From contig MDYQ01000162.1 in NCBI GenBank assembly GCA_003024175.1, forward strand, positions 1 to 64,000: a DNA stretch of 64,000 nt, read 5' to 3'. The stretch's first letter is position 1. Each line of letters opens with the position of its first letter. Positions 20,911-31,600 of this stretch are shown one piece after another. A program made the translations under genes and the position numbers. The DNA is from Planoprotostelium fungivorum. Lineage: Eukaryota; Evosea; Variosea; Cavosteliida; Cavosteliaceae. Below the pieces are notes generated by a model. The model had not been told where the DNA came from. It did no database searches and worked only from the letters and a program-made list of their open reading frames with translations.

Positions 20911-22033
20911 TTGGTATCGTCGATGTAACCCAGTGCTAATCACACTGCGATCTGATTTTATGTTTCACTCAACTGCAGTTTCTCATCACACATTGTGCGG
21001 CCCAAGAATGAATCTAATTATCATTTATTCATTAAACAAGCGCGTTCAGAAGGATGTGCAACTCTCCTTGATATTTCGGACCTTAGAAAACTTTCTACAA
21101 CCAGCTAATATTATATTGAAAAACGTATTGATGATGAGGTATGAGGTCGTTTATCTACATCCTGCCAACAGTCCGACATTTCTGGGTCTCCGTTGTTCTT
21201 GAGGGTGTCTACGGCCTTGGTGAAAAACCTACGCGACGCTACGTAGAAAAAACGGGCCCGTGAAATTTTTCCGTCTATGCACCCCACGTTTCGCTATCGA
21301 GGCCATCGTGTCTCCCCTCCCGCTCTGCGAAATTTTGCGGACGAGCCCCTTCGCAGCTCCTCTCCGGCTCCACCGGTAAGTCTACAGCCAGTTCTCCTCG
21401 TTAGTTATTCTTAGCGAGTACATTGTAGCTCCTCTCCGGCTCCACCGGTAAGTCAACAATCGGCTCCCCCTCCGGTGATCTTGCCAACAAGGCTCCCTGC
21501 CTTGTGGCTTTTGTAGACCTGAGTCCGTGATCAGTCCAAAATTCCCCAATGTACAGAGAGAGATATATATGGGTGGGTGGGTGGGAGACCTCTCGCTTTG
21601 AATTGAAAAACGACTATGATTTCTATCGTGTGCAATCGTATGATGTCGTCGTTTCCAATATGGTATGATAGAAAGCGAGGAGTTTTCTCGATAGCAACCG
21701 TGTTGATATCATTATATGGTCGACATAAACTTTTCAAAGAAATACGTTATTTTCAGCGAAGCAAAATTCGGTGAATGAAAAATATGGAAAATATATCTAC
21801 AACGTCTTATTTCATATATTTTTCCGCCGGTTAGGACGTTGTGCTTCTTTCCGAGACTCGAACTCGAGTTCTGACGGGTTGTCTCGGATAGGTGGTATTT
21901 AAACGTTGTGCGATCGCACAAACACTTTGCCTCTGCATTGAAGTCTCATCTCTTCGGGATTTCTCCTCTTTTTGCTCCTCCAGTGTCGATCGCCCGACTT
22001 TCATTCAATCGCACAAGATCATCTGGACTACTG
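20911..22033. other. non-coding region with a 28-bp direct repeat
   Basis: No gene is supported over about 1.1 kb. A 28-bp sequence, agctcctctccggctccacc plus ggtaagtc, occurs at 21355-21382 and again at 21427-21454. A hairpin-capable inverted repeat (tccgagac ... gtctcgga) lies at about 21851-21889. A TATA-like tatttaaa at 21896-21903 may serve the downstream four-TM gene. The region could contain a non-coding RNA, but nothing identifies one. Confidence 0.35.
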
Positions 22034-22722
22034 ATGGGACTATTCAACTTTGCTGCGTTTTCTCTCACCCTCTTTGGTGCTGCACTCCTGTTGGCAGGCA
22101 CTGCCACCCCCTGGTACATCACCAGCACCGAGTATTCAGACCAATACGGTATTACTAACTCCTGCAGACAACTGTATGGATTTATGACGGTGAGGCAATG
22201 CGTTCAACAACTGGGACTGATGTCAAGACAGGTCTTTATCGATTGTGATCATACCCACGACCAGAAGATAGACAACTACGATTGGGTCAAGGCTTGTGGA
22301 GACGACAGATCCCAGGGCCTGTGTCCTTTCGTCCCTGCATCCATCGCTACCATGTGCTTGATGATCATCGCCGTTCTCATCGCTGCGGTCGTGTCTCTCA
22401 CGCTTCTGATGGGCGCCATCTTCAAGAGAGGAGGTGACTTGACAGCTAAGATCTACATGTTCGGTGGCATCTCCACTTTCGTACTCGTGCTCAGTGAGTC
22501 TACGGTTCCCACAGCGACATCATCTGAAAATGTGCAGTTTCCCTCATCGTCTATGGAGTGAAATTTCACGATACAACGGGTGTATTTATCTATCAGAAGG
22601 ACGGATCAGTGACTTATGGACCTCTCGGCTGGTTGATCTCCCTCATCGGCGGCATCATCTTTCCTGTCGGATGCTTCTTGGCATCAAAGTCCACCCAAGA
22701 GAAGGGATACATCCCCATCTGA
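22034..22722 (+). CDS. claudin/PMP22-like four-transmembrane protein
   Basis: Four hydrophobic segments in the claudin order: FNFAAFSLTLFGAALLLAG at the N-terminus, a loop with paired cysteines (ITNSCRQLYG, VRQCVQQLG, FIDCDHTHD), IATMCLMIIAVLIAAVVSLT, MFGGISTFVLVL, and after a 45-nt intron LGWLISLIGGIIFPVGCFLA. It ends in a short charged tail, KSTQEKGYIPI. The open frame extends upstream to 21908. I chose ATG 22034 because the first membrane helix begins directly after it and the upstream part has no features. Family role is membrane contact or membrane tetraspan organisation; the exact function is unknown. Confidence 0.68.
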
Positions 22723-22897
22723 AGAAGATTTCAACAGAGCATAAAATCACCACACACAAACCCAGAGCCTTCATCGATATATTACGCGAGCGTAGCGAAT
22801 AGAATACACATCTTCGATCATCATCACGTCCGAGCGGCAATCATCGCGATCCCATCTCACTCTCACAAACACTTGACGATAGAAACGGCTCTTTATT
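22723..22897. other. short convergent intergenic region
   Basis: It separates the 3' end of the four-TM gene from the 3' end of the dioxygenase gene. No gene is visible. Confidence 0.4.
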
Positions 22898-24222
22898 TCA
22901 AGCTGACAACTGCTCGAAAGTCGGGAACGGCTTATCTTGTCCCCTCTGCAACCTACACACGGTCACCTTCTGCATCTCCCTCTCTCCTCACCAGTTCCTC
23001 TCCGAATACTCGGCACCCCTCTCCACCATGTGAAAGGTATAGACATATCTGGATTGCGGGCTCGTGTTCTTGTCTGATAGATGAACTAATTCTCCGTGGA
23101 TGACGAGGCAGCTGCCGGCAGGGCAGGGCAGGGGGACCCAACCGCCGGATTCTCTGGGAAATTTCTGGGCGAGGGTGTCCCAGGGAGCCTTGTCTGATCC
23201 CTTTGCCTTCTCCATGGTGACGCCGCGTTTGTCTCCGGTCAAGACGAACTCGTCGATGATACCATCTATGGACGATCAGTCGAGATGATGGTAGAGTTGG
23301 ATCATCGCGATCTTGATGGTGATCGTGTGATGGAGAACACGATGATTGTGATGGCGATCGTATGATGGAGATGATGATTGTAATGGTGATCGTATGATGG
23401 AGATGATGATTGCGATGATGATCACCCTTGTGAGAGCCTGGTACGGCCCAGATGCATCCGTTCTCGAGCGTCGCATCTTCAAGAGGAAACCACAAAGCGG
23501 CACATGTCATGGGGTTCGTCTTGATGAAGGTACTGTCTTGGTGGATGTTGACTGCAGAGAGTTTATTGTCTGCGTGCGAGGGTGATGATGATCTCACCCG
23601 TTCCACCGATCCTGGGTTGTTTGAAGATGAGCATGGATTGAATGATGATGGGGTCCTTCATACCGAGAGCTTTGGACACTTCAGACACTTTCTTCTCTCC
23701 ACTGAACTGTTGAGAACGTCACGAATATGTTCCATCTTTGAATGATGGGATGAATCCTTACCTTTCTGAAGATGGGGTCTAATTCATGCAGAGCTACCGA
23801 GGTCACATTAGAAGAGGATGTGAAGAAGACGACTCACCGTGACCGATCTTGTTGATTGCCTTAGACTCCTCGACGACAAGTTTGCCTGTGGCATCGACTG
23901 CATCTTCCTCGAAGAAGAATCGAACCTTGTCACCACTCGAGATGAAGTAATCGGTCGTGTTCCTCTGTTGATCGTTGGTCGAAAAGATCTCCTTGTGTCC
24001 ACTATTGTCATTTCCAGAGAAGAAATCGGTGACTAACTTGAAAGCCTGGTCTCTCATTGTCTTTGTGTCGACTTCGTTATCGGTCTTTTGAGTGGGGATG
24101 AAATCAGGTATGATTACATAGCTGAACGATTAGACATCGAACACTCGAGACATATCTCACCCATTCTCTTCGTAGAAACGCTTGTATTCTTCCAGTTTTT
24201 CGGGGGTCAGAGATGCGGCCAT
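22898..24222 (-). CDS. PHYHD1: phytanoyl-CoA dioxygenase family protein (PHYHD1-like)
   Basis: An Fe(II)/2-oxoglutarate oxygenase of the PhyH family. The N-terminus [20 protein letters not shown] is spliced to [19 protein letters not shown]. Further exons give [40 protein letters not shown], and the iron-binding HxD motif in [19 protein letters not shown]. The fold continues as [51 protein letters not shown] (distal histidine) and [14 protein letters not shown] (2-oxoglutarate arginine). The final exon after a 39-nt intron reads [17 protein letters not shown], stop at 22898. It is close to full length for the family. A 32-bp minisatellite occupies one intron. Confidence 0.88.
23308..23424. 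repeat. 32-bp intronic minisatellite
   Basis: About three units of roughly 32 bp, best seen at 23341-23372 and 23373-23404, built from gatgattgtgatggcgatcg and tatgatggagat. It lies in an intron of the dioxygenase gene. Confidence 0.75.
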
Positions 24223-24479
24223 GGTGATGTGATGTGATGTGAAAAACACGGTTACAAACCGGAAAAATCAGTGTCACAGGCAACGATGATCTGGGATGAA
24301 CAACAAGACACGCAGTAGAAGGAATAGAAATACATGTCTATGCGCAGTTAGACATAGATTCGCAGACGCACGGTGATGTGATCACAGTGCGAAGAGTAGC
24401 TGGCCTCTTTTTATGATATCTCAAATGATATCTCTGGAGGTGACGTTCCAGACTTGACACAGTTTACGTCATTCTAACC

Positions 24480-26156
24480 ATGGACAACACAAACGGAGAT
24501 GATGGAAACATCATGAACGAAGAACAAGTATCGTGGATAGTATCCAAGGTGTATAAAGAGGTGAGAAGTCGAGGTGCTCAAGAGTATTCATGACATATAG
24601 CTCTTGTTCAAAATCGCCCTCGAATGCCCAGACGAGAAGAGAAAGATCCAGGTAATGGTGGGTGCTGATTATGCACCGATATGTCTCACCTTCACAGATG
24701 GACGAAGAATATCTTCCCAATGAAGAATGCATCGAGTGCAGAGGTGATGATTCCTCCTATCCCTTCATCAACTTGAGATCAGTCACATGGAACATCAGCT
24801 CTGTGAGATGGATTTCGACTTTCAGATTGGAAAACATTGGAATCGATCCATTGCATCTATCCCATCTATCGGTAGAAGCATCCTCGGCCGGTCATCAGAA
24901 GATGGTCACTCTGACAGAACAAGTGATCTTTCACGTCATGACCAATCCCACTCACCTCCACAGTTTCATCCCAACGGAAATGAAGGTATTTTTGATACCA
25001 CTTTCAACGAAGAAGTTTTGGCGGGAAACATGGAAGGCAGTGGTTACGCTCTCCGAGTGAATCCTCTCTCGCGTCACCCTCCTCATTCTCCTCTCAGATC
25101 GCAGCGAAGGACGTGAAGAAGTTTCAACTCGACGCTCAGACGAGACGGCACATCCAGATGTCTCTCGTGGCGAGCCAGGTGAAGAGACGATCGATGTTGA
25201 TGACGATGACATAACCCTGATTGTACAGATCGACGTCATTCGAAACGGAGACATTCTCTTTCGAGGAGAGAAAGACGTGGAAACAACGTGGAAGTCTCTC
25301 TTCCATCACGATGAGGTGATGCATCATGAGACGGATGATCGAAAGAATACTGACTGCTAGAAGATCTCTTTCAATCGATACAAAGGAAAGAAGAAGGCCA
25401 TCGAAGCATCCACACTCGCCGCTTACGGTGACTCTCCCCCATCTCAGCCTCCGACCTCGTCCGTGAGTTTGAAATTTCAATGAAATGTCATCGTCGACAG
25501 GTGATCATCATGAAAGACGGTCGTCCGGCTCGTGAAGACATCACGAGAATCTTTCGTGATATCATGAATCGTCCAGAGCAAGAGTACCAATTGAGTTCCG
25601 ATCCCTTTCAACTCCAATGGAGACATGTACTCACAGCTTCTACACCCTACTCTTCTTCTCTTCACCTTCTCGTTCAAATCGAAGGTAAACAGATCCATTC
25701 GTGAATTCGAACGATGATGGTATATTCATCTACAACGCTGTAGATCAACCTTTTCACAGGAGATCTGGTGGAAGAAGAGATGGAGGATGTAAATCAGATC
25801 GTTCAGAGCACCATCAGTAGATGCATGGAGAATCTCTCACATAAACACCCAGAGTTACTCTCTCAAAAAGAGAAGAAGGTGAGAACGATCGACACCTTCA
25901 CCTCCTCACTTCTCATCAGAAGGTGGCCGGCCTGAGAGAGTGCATCCCTCACATCAGTGAAGCCATCACGAACATCATCGTCCGCAGCGATTCGATCAAC
26001 TTCCAAGAAGAAGCTCTGTCTTATTTGGGCATCTCTCGCGGAGATGATGAAGACTTTCGCACGTCGATCGAGAACAAACTGAGGGACATGCTGCACATCG
26101 CTGCGAAAATACCAAAAATGGATCCGGCGGTGAGAGATCGATCTACAACGGTGTAA
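24480..26156 (+). CDS. hypothetical multi-exon protein
   Basis: No family recognised. It starts MDNTNGDDGNIMNEEQVSWI. Short GTGAG introns lead to LLFKIALECPDEKRKIQMDE, EEYLPNEECIECR, a beta-rich part (MDFDFQIGKHW) and an acidic stretch (EETIDVDDDDITLIVQIDVI). A basic patch follows (KISFNRYKGKKKAIEASTLA), then VIIMKDGRPAREDITRIFRD, FQLQWRHVLTAST and a helical C-terminus (VNQIVQSTISRCMENLSHKH, VAGLRECIPHISEAITNIIV). It ends VRDRSTTV at 26156. Frame keeps across at least seven introns, so it is a real gene. Some exon borders between 24740 and 25140 are uncertain. Confidence 0.55.
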
Positions 26157-26415
26157 TTTGATGGGAAATAAGGTGGAGGTACCTCCTTGGTTTGCCCCGC
26201 AGGAGACAGAAGAGAGGACGAATAAGAAGAGAAAGAAGTGAAATAAAATAGCGACGATGAAGCATTAGAAGATGTGCAGAGGACATGAAGATAAACAGGA
26301 GAAGTAGAGACGCCTGTGTCGAGGTTGTCTCGTTTTGGTTCTAAGATGGTGTTGATGCGATGACATCTCAAAAAATGGGCGACGTATTCTACTTCCGACC
26401 GCAACCAGCTTCAAG

Positions 26416-27956
26416 ATGGAGGCACCAACCGAAGAGAACAGTGAGAGAGACACACCATCTATACCAATAGAAGAGAGTCAGCCTCAGCCAGAGGAGAAAA
26501 TATCGGAAGAGAAGGCGAACCCTGCCGAAGATAATGCAGCTCAATCGAAGGTCGAATCAGTCCCCGAACCGTCAGAAGCTCCACCTTCGACAATAGTATC
26601 CGATTCTCCTCCAAAACAACCGAACACCGAAGACGAACATCAAGAGAAGATCGCTTCAGAGGATGCTACTGTCGCGCGGCCCGTTTCAAAAGAATCGGAT
26701 GTGAAGCCCACAACAACAGAAGAAGTACAGACTTCTGTGAGCGCAGCCGCTCTTGCAGCTGCTCGAGATGAGTGGGCCCAACTGGAGAATAGTCAACAAC
26801 CAGGTGATGACTGAGCTGTGTTGGATGGTGAGTGGTGGAAAATAACATATAGAAGATGATGTGTCTGTGATGAAAGGGGGCGACGACATCACCTTCGAAG
26901 CGGCTTGGAAATATTTCGAGAAGATGGACCTCACAGAAGAGAAGGTGATCTTCCGTCACATGAATCACATTGTGACGTCCAATCAGAAGAAGATCATCAC
27001 GACAGACACGAAGAAGCAAGGCTTCTTCAAAAGTTTCTTCGGTTCCCTCCTTGGACCCAAACTATCTCCCGATCATGTTCGCGACAGAGACACCATCTTC
27101 GCCATTGCACAGGTGAGTCAACTCTCCACTCCCACTTGTGCTGAAGAGACGCAGGTCCAATTCAACGAGGACGACAACGTGCATCATGACGTCTTACAGA
27201 CGATCAGAAGGAAGTTGACGGGGGAGGTCTGCGTGTCTCCCAGATTCGGTGGACATTGGGAGCAGATCGGTTTCCAAGGCAATGATCCGGCCACAGATCT
27301 GAGAGGTGATCGCTGCTCATCTTCCTGGAGAATCAACGTCTATAGGTGCGGGTATGCTGGGTCTGTTGCAAACTCTTCACATGATATACAAGTTACCCAA
27401 CATGAGCCAGACATCCTTCACTCTGTCGAGAGACCCAGATCAGGTGATCGTCGCATGATGCGTGTGCTGATCGATGACGACAGGGTTTTCCTTGGTGTGT
27501 TGTATCCATCAATATGTCGAGAATTGCACTGGAGTGTATGAGAGAGGGGATATTGAATTCAGTCATGAGTGGGAGAAATGCCGTGTCGGCCCTCGATGCG
27601 GCCAATCAGATGCATCATGCCGCTTTCTTTCACCTCTATCGGTTGTGGTGAGTTGAAGAAAGACTTTGATGTTTTCACTGTCGTCGCCATCATCGTGTCT
27701 GGATGTGACGATCAGCAGGGTGGACGAAGGATTAACTGTCGTGGATTTCGGTCAAGCTCTCAATCAGGTGAATGCTTCTCTTTCGAATGATGCGTGTCTT
27801 CATCATCGTCCTCACGATCGCTGACGAGAGATGATGCAGGTGACGAAATATGTGAAGAAGAACCCCACACAAGCTCTGCGGGCCGTAGACGGGCCAAACA
27901 AGAGCACACCATCCAAAACAGAAGAGAAGGAGAAGATAAACTTTACGAGTATATGA
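26416..27956 (+). CDS. ELMO/CED-12 domain protein
   Basis: ELMO-domain proteins act with DOCK factors on Rac, or as GAPs for Arl GTPases (ELMOD type). The first ~130 residues are disordered and rich in E, P and S (MEAPTEENSERDTPSIPIEE). The ELMO core is spread over exons: ITFEAAWKYFEKMDLTEEKV, then FNEDDNVHHDVLQTIRRKLT, RFGGHWEQIGFQGNDPATDL, RGAGMLGLLQTLHMIYKLP, SINMSRIALECMREGILN and FFHLYRLW. The motif W-x2-IGFQG-x-DP-x-TDLRG is diagnostic. A final exon, VTKYVKKNPTQALRAVDGPN, ends at 27956 with a lysine-rich tail. Its stop lies 4 bp from the stop of the opposite gene. Confidence 0.85.
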
Positions 27957-27960
27957 ACTT

Positions 27961-28928
27961 TCATTTCTTTTGGAAGCACAGGGTGGTCACCGTGCTTCCC
28001 TCTTGTCCTCCAAATTTGATGGTCGAGTATTTGATTTCAGAGTGATACTTGAATTCTGAGAAGATTTAGACGTGATCACAATGATGGATTCTGATGGATG
28101 ATGATGCATGATGCCGATGCTGACGGTGATGCTGATGACTTACCAGAATCGAACATGCTGAGGAGCTCTTCCTTGTTGTAATTGCAAGATGTGATGACGA
28201 AGAATGACGTGGTATCTTCCAACAAATGAATGACACTCTTTCTATATGCGGCCTGGTGGTTCAATTTCTCGTCGCTCAACGAAATGGCATCGTATGTTCC
28301 TTTATCAAGTATCAACTATAAAAGAGTCAAATGAGACGCTCGATGATGTAGATCTAGATGATGATGACGATGGGAGATTGTAAACTGACTTTGAATTTAG
28401 AATTCAACTTTGTGTTGAGAATGTCATCTTCCTCGAAGATGACGCCTCTCTTCTTTGTCTCTTCAATTTTCTTGGCCAACAATATGGAAGGTGCAGAGTA
28501 ATCTACTCCCAATAGGCTGCTGAATCCCTTCTTCGCCTGTATATTCCATCAGTACGTGCGAGACGAAGAGGATGGATGATCACCAGTTTGAACAGAGTGG
28601 CACCATTTCCTGTCCCGAGATCTAGAATGGGAGAGTTGAGATCCAGAGGAAGCTTCGTGACGAAAGTAACGACTCGTCTGAGGCAATCCTCACCAAACCT
28701 GGTTTGATTCAGGACACCGGAAATCATACATCTGTGAGCTTTCCGCGGTTTGTGATGAACCCACCATATCTCTCCAATGTCACCGTTGTCGTCATAATTC
28801 TTCAGTTCGTTCTCATATGCATCGTCCCAACTGACATCGTTAGAATAACTTGACAGCTGCAAGGTACCCACTCACTGTTCTCTCGTTCCTAGTTTAGATG
28901 GCTGAAACTCTCCCTCGTTATCTGACAT
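27961..28928 (-). CDS. EEF1AKMT2: eEF1A lysine methyltransferase 2 (METTL10/Efm4 family)
   Basis: A class I SAM methyltransferase that methylates elongation factor 1A. It begins MSDNEGEFQPSKLGTRE and is spliced over a short intron to HWDDAYENELKNYDDNGDIG and EIWWVHH. The SAM-binding motif is PILDLGTGNGATLFKL, followed after an intron by AKKGFSSLLGVDYSAPSILL. Later parts are GVIFEEDDILNT, LILDKGTYDAISLSDEKLN and VITSCNYNKEELLSMFDS. The last exon is EFKYHSEIKYSTIKFGGQEG, STVTTLCFQKK, stop at 27961. Both the order of motifs and the VTT-F ending fit METTL10. Confidence 0.85.
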
Positions 28929-29014
28929 GATGATCCCGGAGGTGATGTGATCTCGACCACTCTCTACAAGGCTCCTTTTTGTCGAATTTTGACTTATCCA
29001 CTGTCTAAGCCACT

Positions 29015-29212
29015 CTAACAATTGCAAGAGCCGTGGTCGATCGTGACAGAGTGACGATATTCATCCTCAAGGATATCTAGATAGTAGGATATCATCTGAA
29101 TCTCGGCGGTCCACACGTGCTCTTGGACAACGTGAACGGGCTCTGTATCTTCATCAGCACGCTTCCACTCCAGATCGTTCTCTAGACAAAGGAAAGAACA
29201 AAAGACGTACAA
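29015..29212 (-). CDS. possible terminal exon of an unknown gene
   Basis: An exon-like frame preceded by a pyrimidine-rich acceptor (tttcctttgtctag) reads ENDLEWKRADEDTEPVHVVQ, EHVWTAEIQMISYYLDILED, then EYRHSVTIDHGSCNC and stop at 29015. The composition looks protein-like, but no upstream exon can be joined and no domain is seen. Confidence 0.25.
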   Translation of the reverse strand: MYVFCSFLCLENDLEWKRADEDTEPVHVVQEHVWTAEIQMISYYLDILEDEYRHSVTIDHGSCNC

Positions 29213-29267
29213 TAAACTCGTATATTACACGGCCATCCGTCCAGACGACGAGAACCTTCAGAGAGCC

Positions 29268-29790
29268 CACCAATTCTGCAATCTGAACCTTCTGAGGGGG
29301 TAGAAGTCGAGTTACTTAGTATCTCGCTCCCACTCGTATCCCTATCGTCGGTTAGAAAAGATCCAGTGAGATACTTGTCCTGGCATCGATGATCTCTTCT
29401 CTGCCAAGAACGCGATTGAAGATGAGGAACTCGTCCAGAACACCGAGAAGAGATTTAGCAGATGCACTTGCTTCTCCTACAGTGAGCTCTGTAAGTGCCA
29501 TCATCGATTGGAGTGATTGTTTTGGACTCGACGGAGGTTCCGTTCAAGTAGATTTCTGCACGATTGTACGATGTTGGTCTTTCCGGGCGAATCAAGGCGC
29601 AGCCAGGTGGCGATCGTGAAATCTTTGTACAGATTGAATGGATCGAGACTGATGCTGCAAAGATCGTTGGTTTTGCACTCGTAGCTCTTTCTGAGCACGC
29701 CGGGGACGATGGAGAACCTGGATCCGAATTTGCCCGGACGGACCGATCTTGAGGCATCCAGCAGTCTCCCTTATCCACGGCGGTTCACGA
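29268..29790 (-). pseudogene. decayed copy of the LamG lectin C-terminal domain
   Basis: A host gene remnant related to the lectin at 46490-49232. Matching pieces in order are FNLYKDFTIATWLRLDSPG (intact gene: FDLNKAFTIATWLRLDAIG), AEIYLNGTSVESKTI (AELYLNGVSCGAKPI), GVLDEFLIFNRVLGREEIID (GTLDEFLVFARTLVKEEIID) and RLQNWWAL (RVQNWWIF). The pieces lie in different frames with stops between, and no N-terminal part or signal peptide is present. It is an older duplicate than the one at the right edge of the window. Confidence 0.72.
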
Positions 29791-30010
29791 TTTGGGAAGA
29801 GGCTTGGTGGAGCACACCTGAGATAAACCTATAGCCAATACGGAGAGGAAGATAATGATGCTCTCGGAAAAAGTCAAATGTGTATTATAATATGTAATAC
29901 ACAAGTGTTCCATCAGATCAAATTGCACAAGATGATACGTCGGTCTCAGAACAGTGACTGTTCGAGAGGGCGAGAAGATAAAGACTTTACAGACACGATT
30001 CTATTGAAAC
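29791..30010. other. short intergenic region
   Basis: No gene is visible. It lies 3' of the CAP-C gene and upstream of the lectin remnant. Confidence 0.4.
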
Positions 30011-30631
30011 TTAGACACCGACATGCTCGACGGCCTTGGTATACAGCTTTCCCTTGTCATCGAAGGTGGTGATGAACTGCTGGGGGATGGGCTGCTCAGA
30101 GGGATCGTCGTTCTCGGTCTTGCCGGGAGTGACGACGTTGACCTCTGAAGATCCAGAGGTAATGATCTCGACCTGCATAAGACTTTCAGTTTCCATTTCA
30201 CATGTGATTTGGACGGTCACCTTTCTTCCGGATTGGGACTGGACGTAGAAGGTAACACCCTGGGTCTTGTCGATGGTGAAAGATGGAATGGCACCATTGG
30301 CCTGAGCCTGGATGCTCTGGCTGTTCACGACTTCGACGGTGGCGATGACGTCATCGAAGACGACTCCGACCTTCTTGCAAGTGTCTGCGTCGGTTAGACG
30401 ATTCGCATGCAATGTGACTCGATCCCTCACCGATGGAAACGGAGGTGACCTTTCCCTTGATGATGACGGTGGAAGCCTCGACCTTGTAGAGGAGAACAGA
30501 TTGCTTCTGTTCCTCGACGGTGATGGTAACTCCCTGGCTGCCCTTGACGTTTTCCTGAAAGAGAATGAGACGAAACCGATGGAGTGTGAGCCTACCAGGT
30601 GCCACTTGTTTCCCTTCAGAACTGCGCTCAT
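30011..30631 (-). CDS. free-standing CAP C-terminal (CARP) actin-binding domain protein
   Basis: Resembles only the C-terminal half of cyclase-associated protein (CAP/Srv2), which binds ADP-actin and recharges it with ATP. It begins MSAVLKGNKWHL, spliced over 41 nt to ENVKGSQGVTITVEEQKQSV, LLYKVEASTVIIKGKVTSVS. Then come CKKVGVVFDDVIATVEVVNS, QSIQAQANGAIPSFTIDKTQ, and after another intron VEIITSGSSEVNVVTPGK and PIPQQFITTFDDKGKLYTK. These match the beta-helix coils and the SSEMN and PEQF motifs of CAP. The N-terminal adenylyl-cyclase-binding and proline-rich regions of normal CAP (~470 aa) are absent. The protein has about 160 residues and a clear own start. Confidence 0.82.
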   Translation of the reverse strand: MSAVLKGNKWHLVGSHSIGFVSFSFRKTSRAARELPSPSRNRSNLFSSTRSRLPPSSSRERSPPFPSVRDRVTLHANRLTDADTCKKVGVVFDDVIATVEVVNSQSIQAQANGAIPSFTIDKTQGVTFYVQSQSGRKVTVQITCEMETESLMQVEIITSGSSEVNVVTPGKTENDDPSEQPIPQQFITTFDDKGKLYTKAVEHVGV

Positions 30632-30782
30632 GTTTGTCTTAGGTGTGTTGGGTTAGCCGATGTATGAGCAACCGAAAATGTTGGTGTCGCTGAATTGCTT
30701 CCGACAGATGTCTACATTTGCGACCTGGAACTGATCTACAATGATTTAAATACCGATGCATTTATTCTCTCTTTTCGTACAA

Positions 30783-31559
30783 TTATTCGCACAACGTCAC
30801 ATCATCAGACCAGCTGTGATATAAACGGTAAATCTCTACGTCCACGATGCGATAGTCTAAGGGAGCGACTTTCTCTCGTTCGTTTAGGTTCTCTGTTCTC
30901 TGACCAAGACCACCCTTGAACGTATTCTCTATGTGTTGCATGCTGGCCCACAGGTGGATCAGCTTGTTTAGATTACGTTCGGTGTCGTATATGCAGACAG
31001 ATCCACAATATCCGGGTATAGTTCTGAGCATGGGAGAGACCACCTGCGATGGAACGATGAGTCGTGATGATCCGATGTCGAACGATTGATGCATGATGAT
31101 ATGAACATTCGATGATGACATGTAAGCTGAATCTTCTCACATTCTTCAGTTGACTCCTGATGATGTGCTCATCACCCGTGATGATCTCCAACCTGACCAC
31201 CAGGGCACACGTGGCTCCCTCCTGCACCCCCGTCATCTACAACGTTGTAGATTGATTTCTCACCTTCAGATCGAAGACGCAAGCCTCCCGTGCCGTGTCA
31301 GTTGGCGCCAAGCAGTTCAGCCCGTAGATATCTCTCACCACGTAAGAAGAACCTGACGACCTTCAATATTCTCCACTTCGAACATCACTTACCCATGGAC
31401 TTTTCGTAATTCTTTACATTCGCCAGGGAAGAGTACAAGGATATAGAGCAGAATTGATTTGCTCTGACGATATATCAATTACTTTTTCTTCAGAACATCG
31501 TTGGAACTCACTCTGAAATGAGATTGATACAACCGCGAGTGGATCCCTGCACGATCGTG

Positions 31560-31600
<41 letters not shown>

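Noticed and set aside
21835-21900. A possible tRNA, from a T-arm-like gactcgaactc sequence
   Set aside because: No acceptor or anticodon stem can be formed around it; it is better described as an inverted repeat.
31561-31600. Regular repeats suggesting a CRISPR array, here and in the gatgat-rich introns
   Set aside because: These are simple trinucleotide runs without spacers, in a eukaryotic genome.
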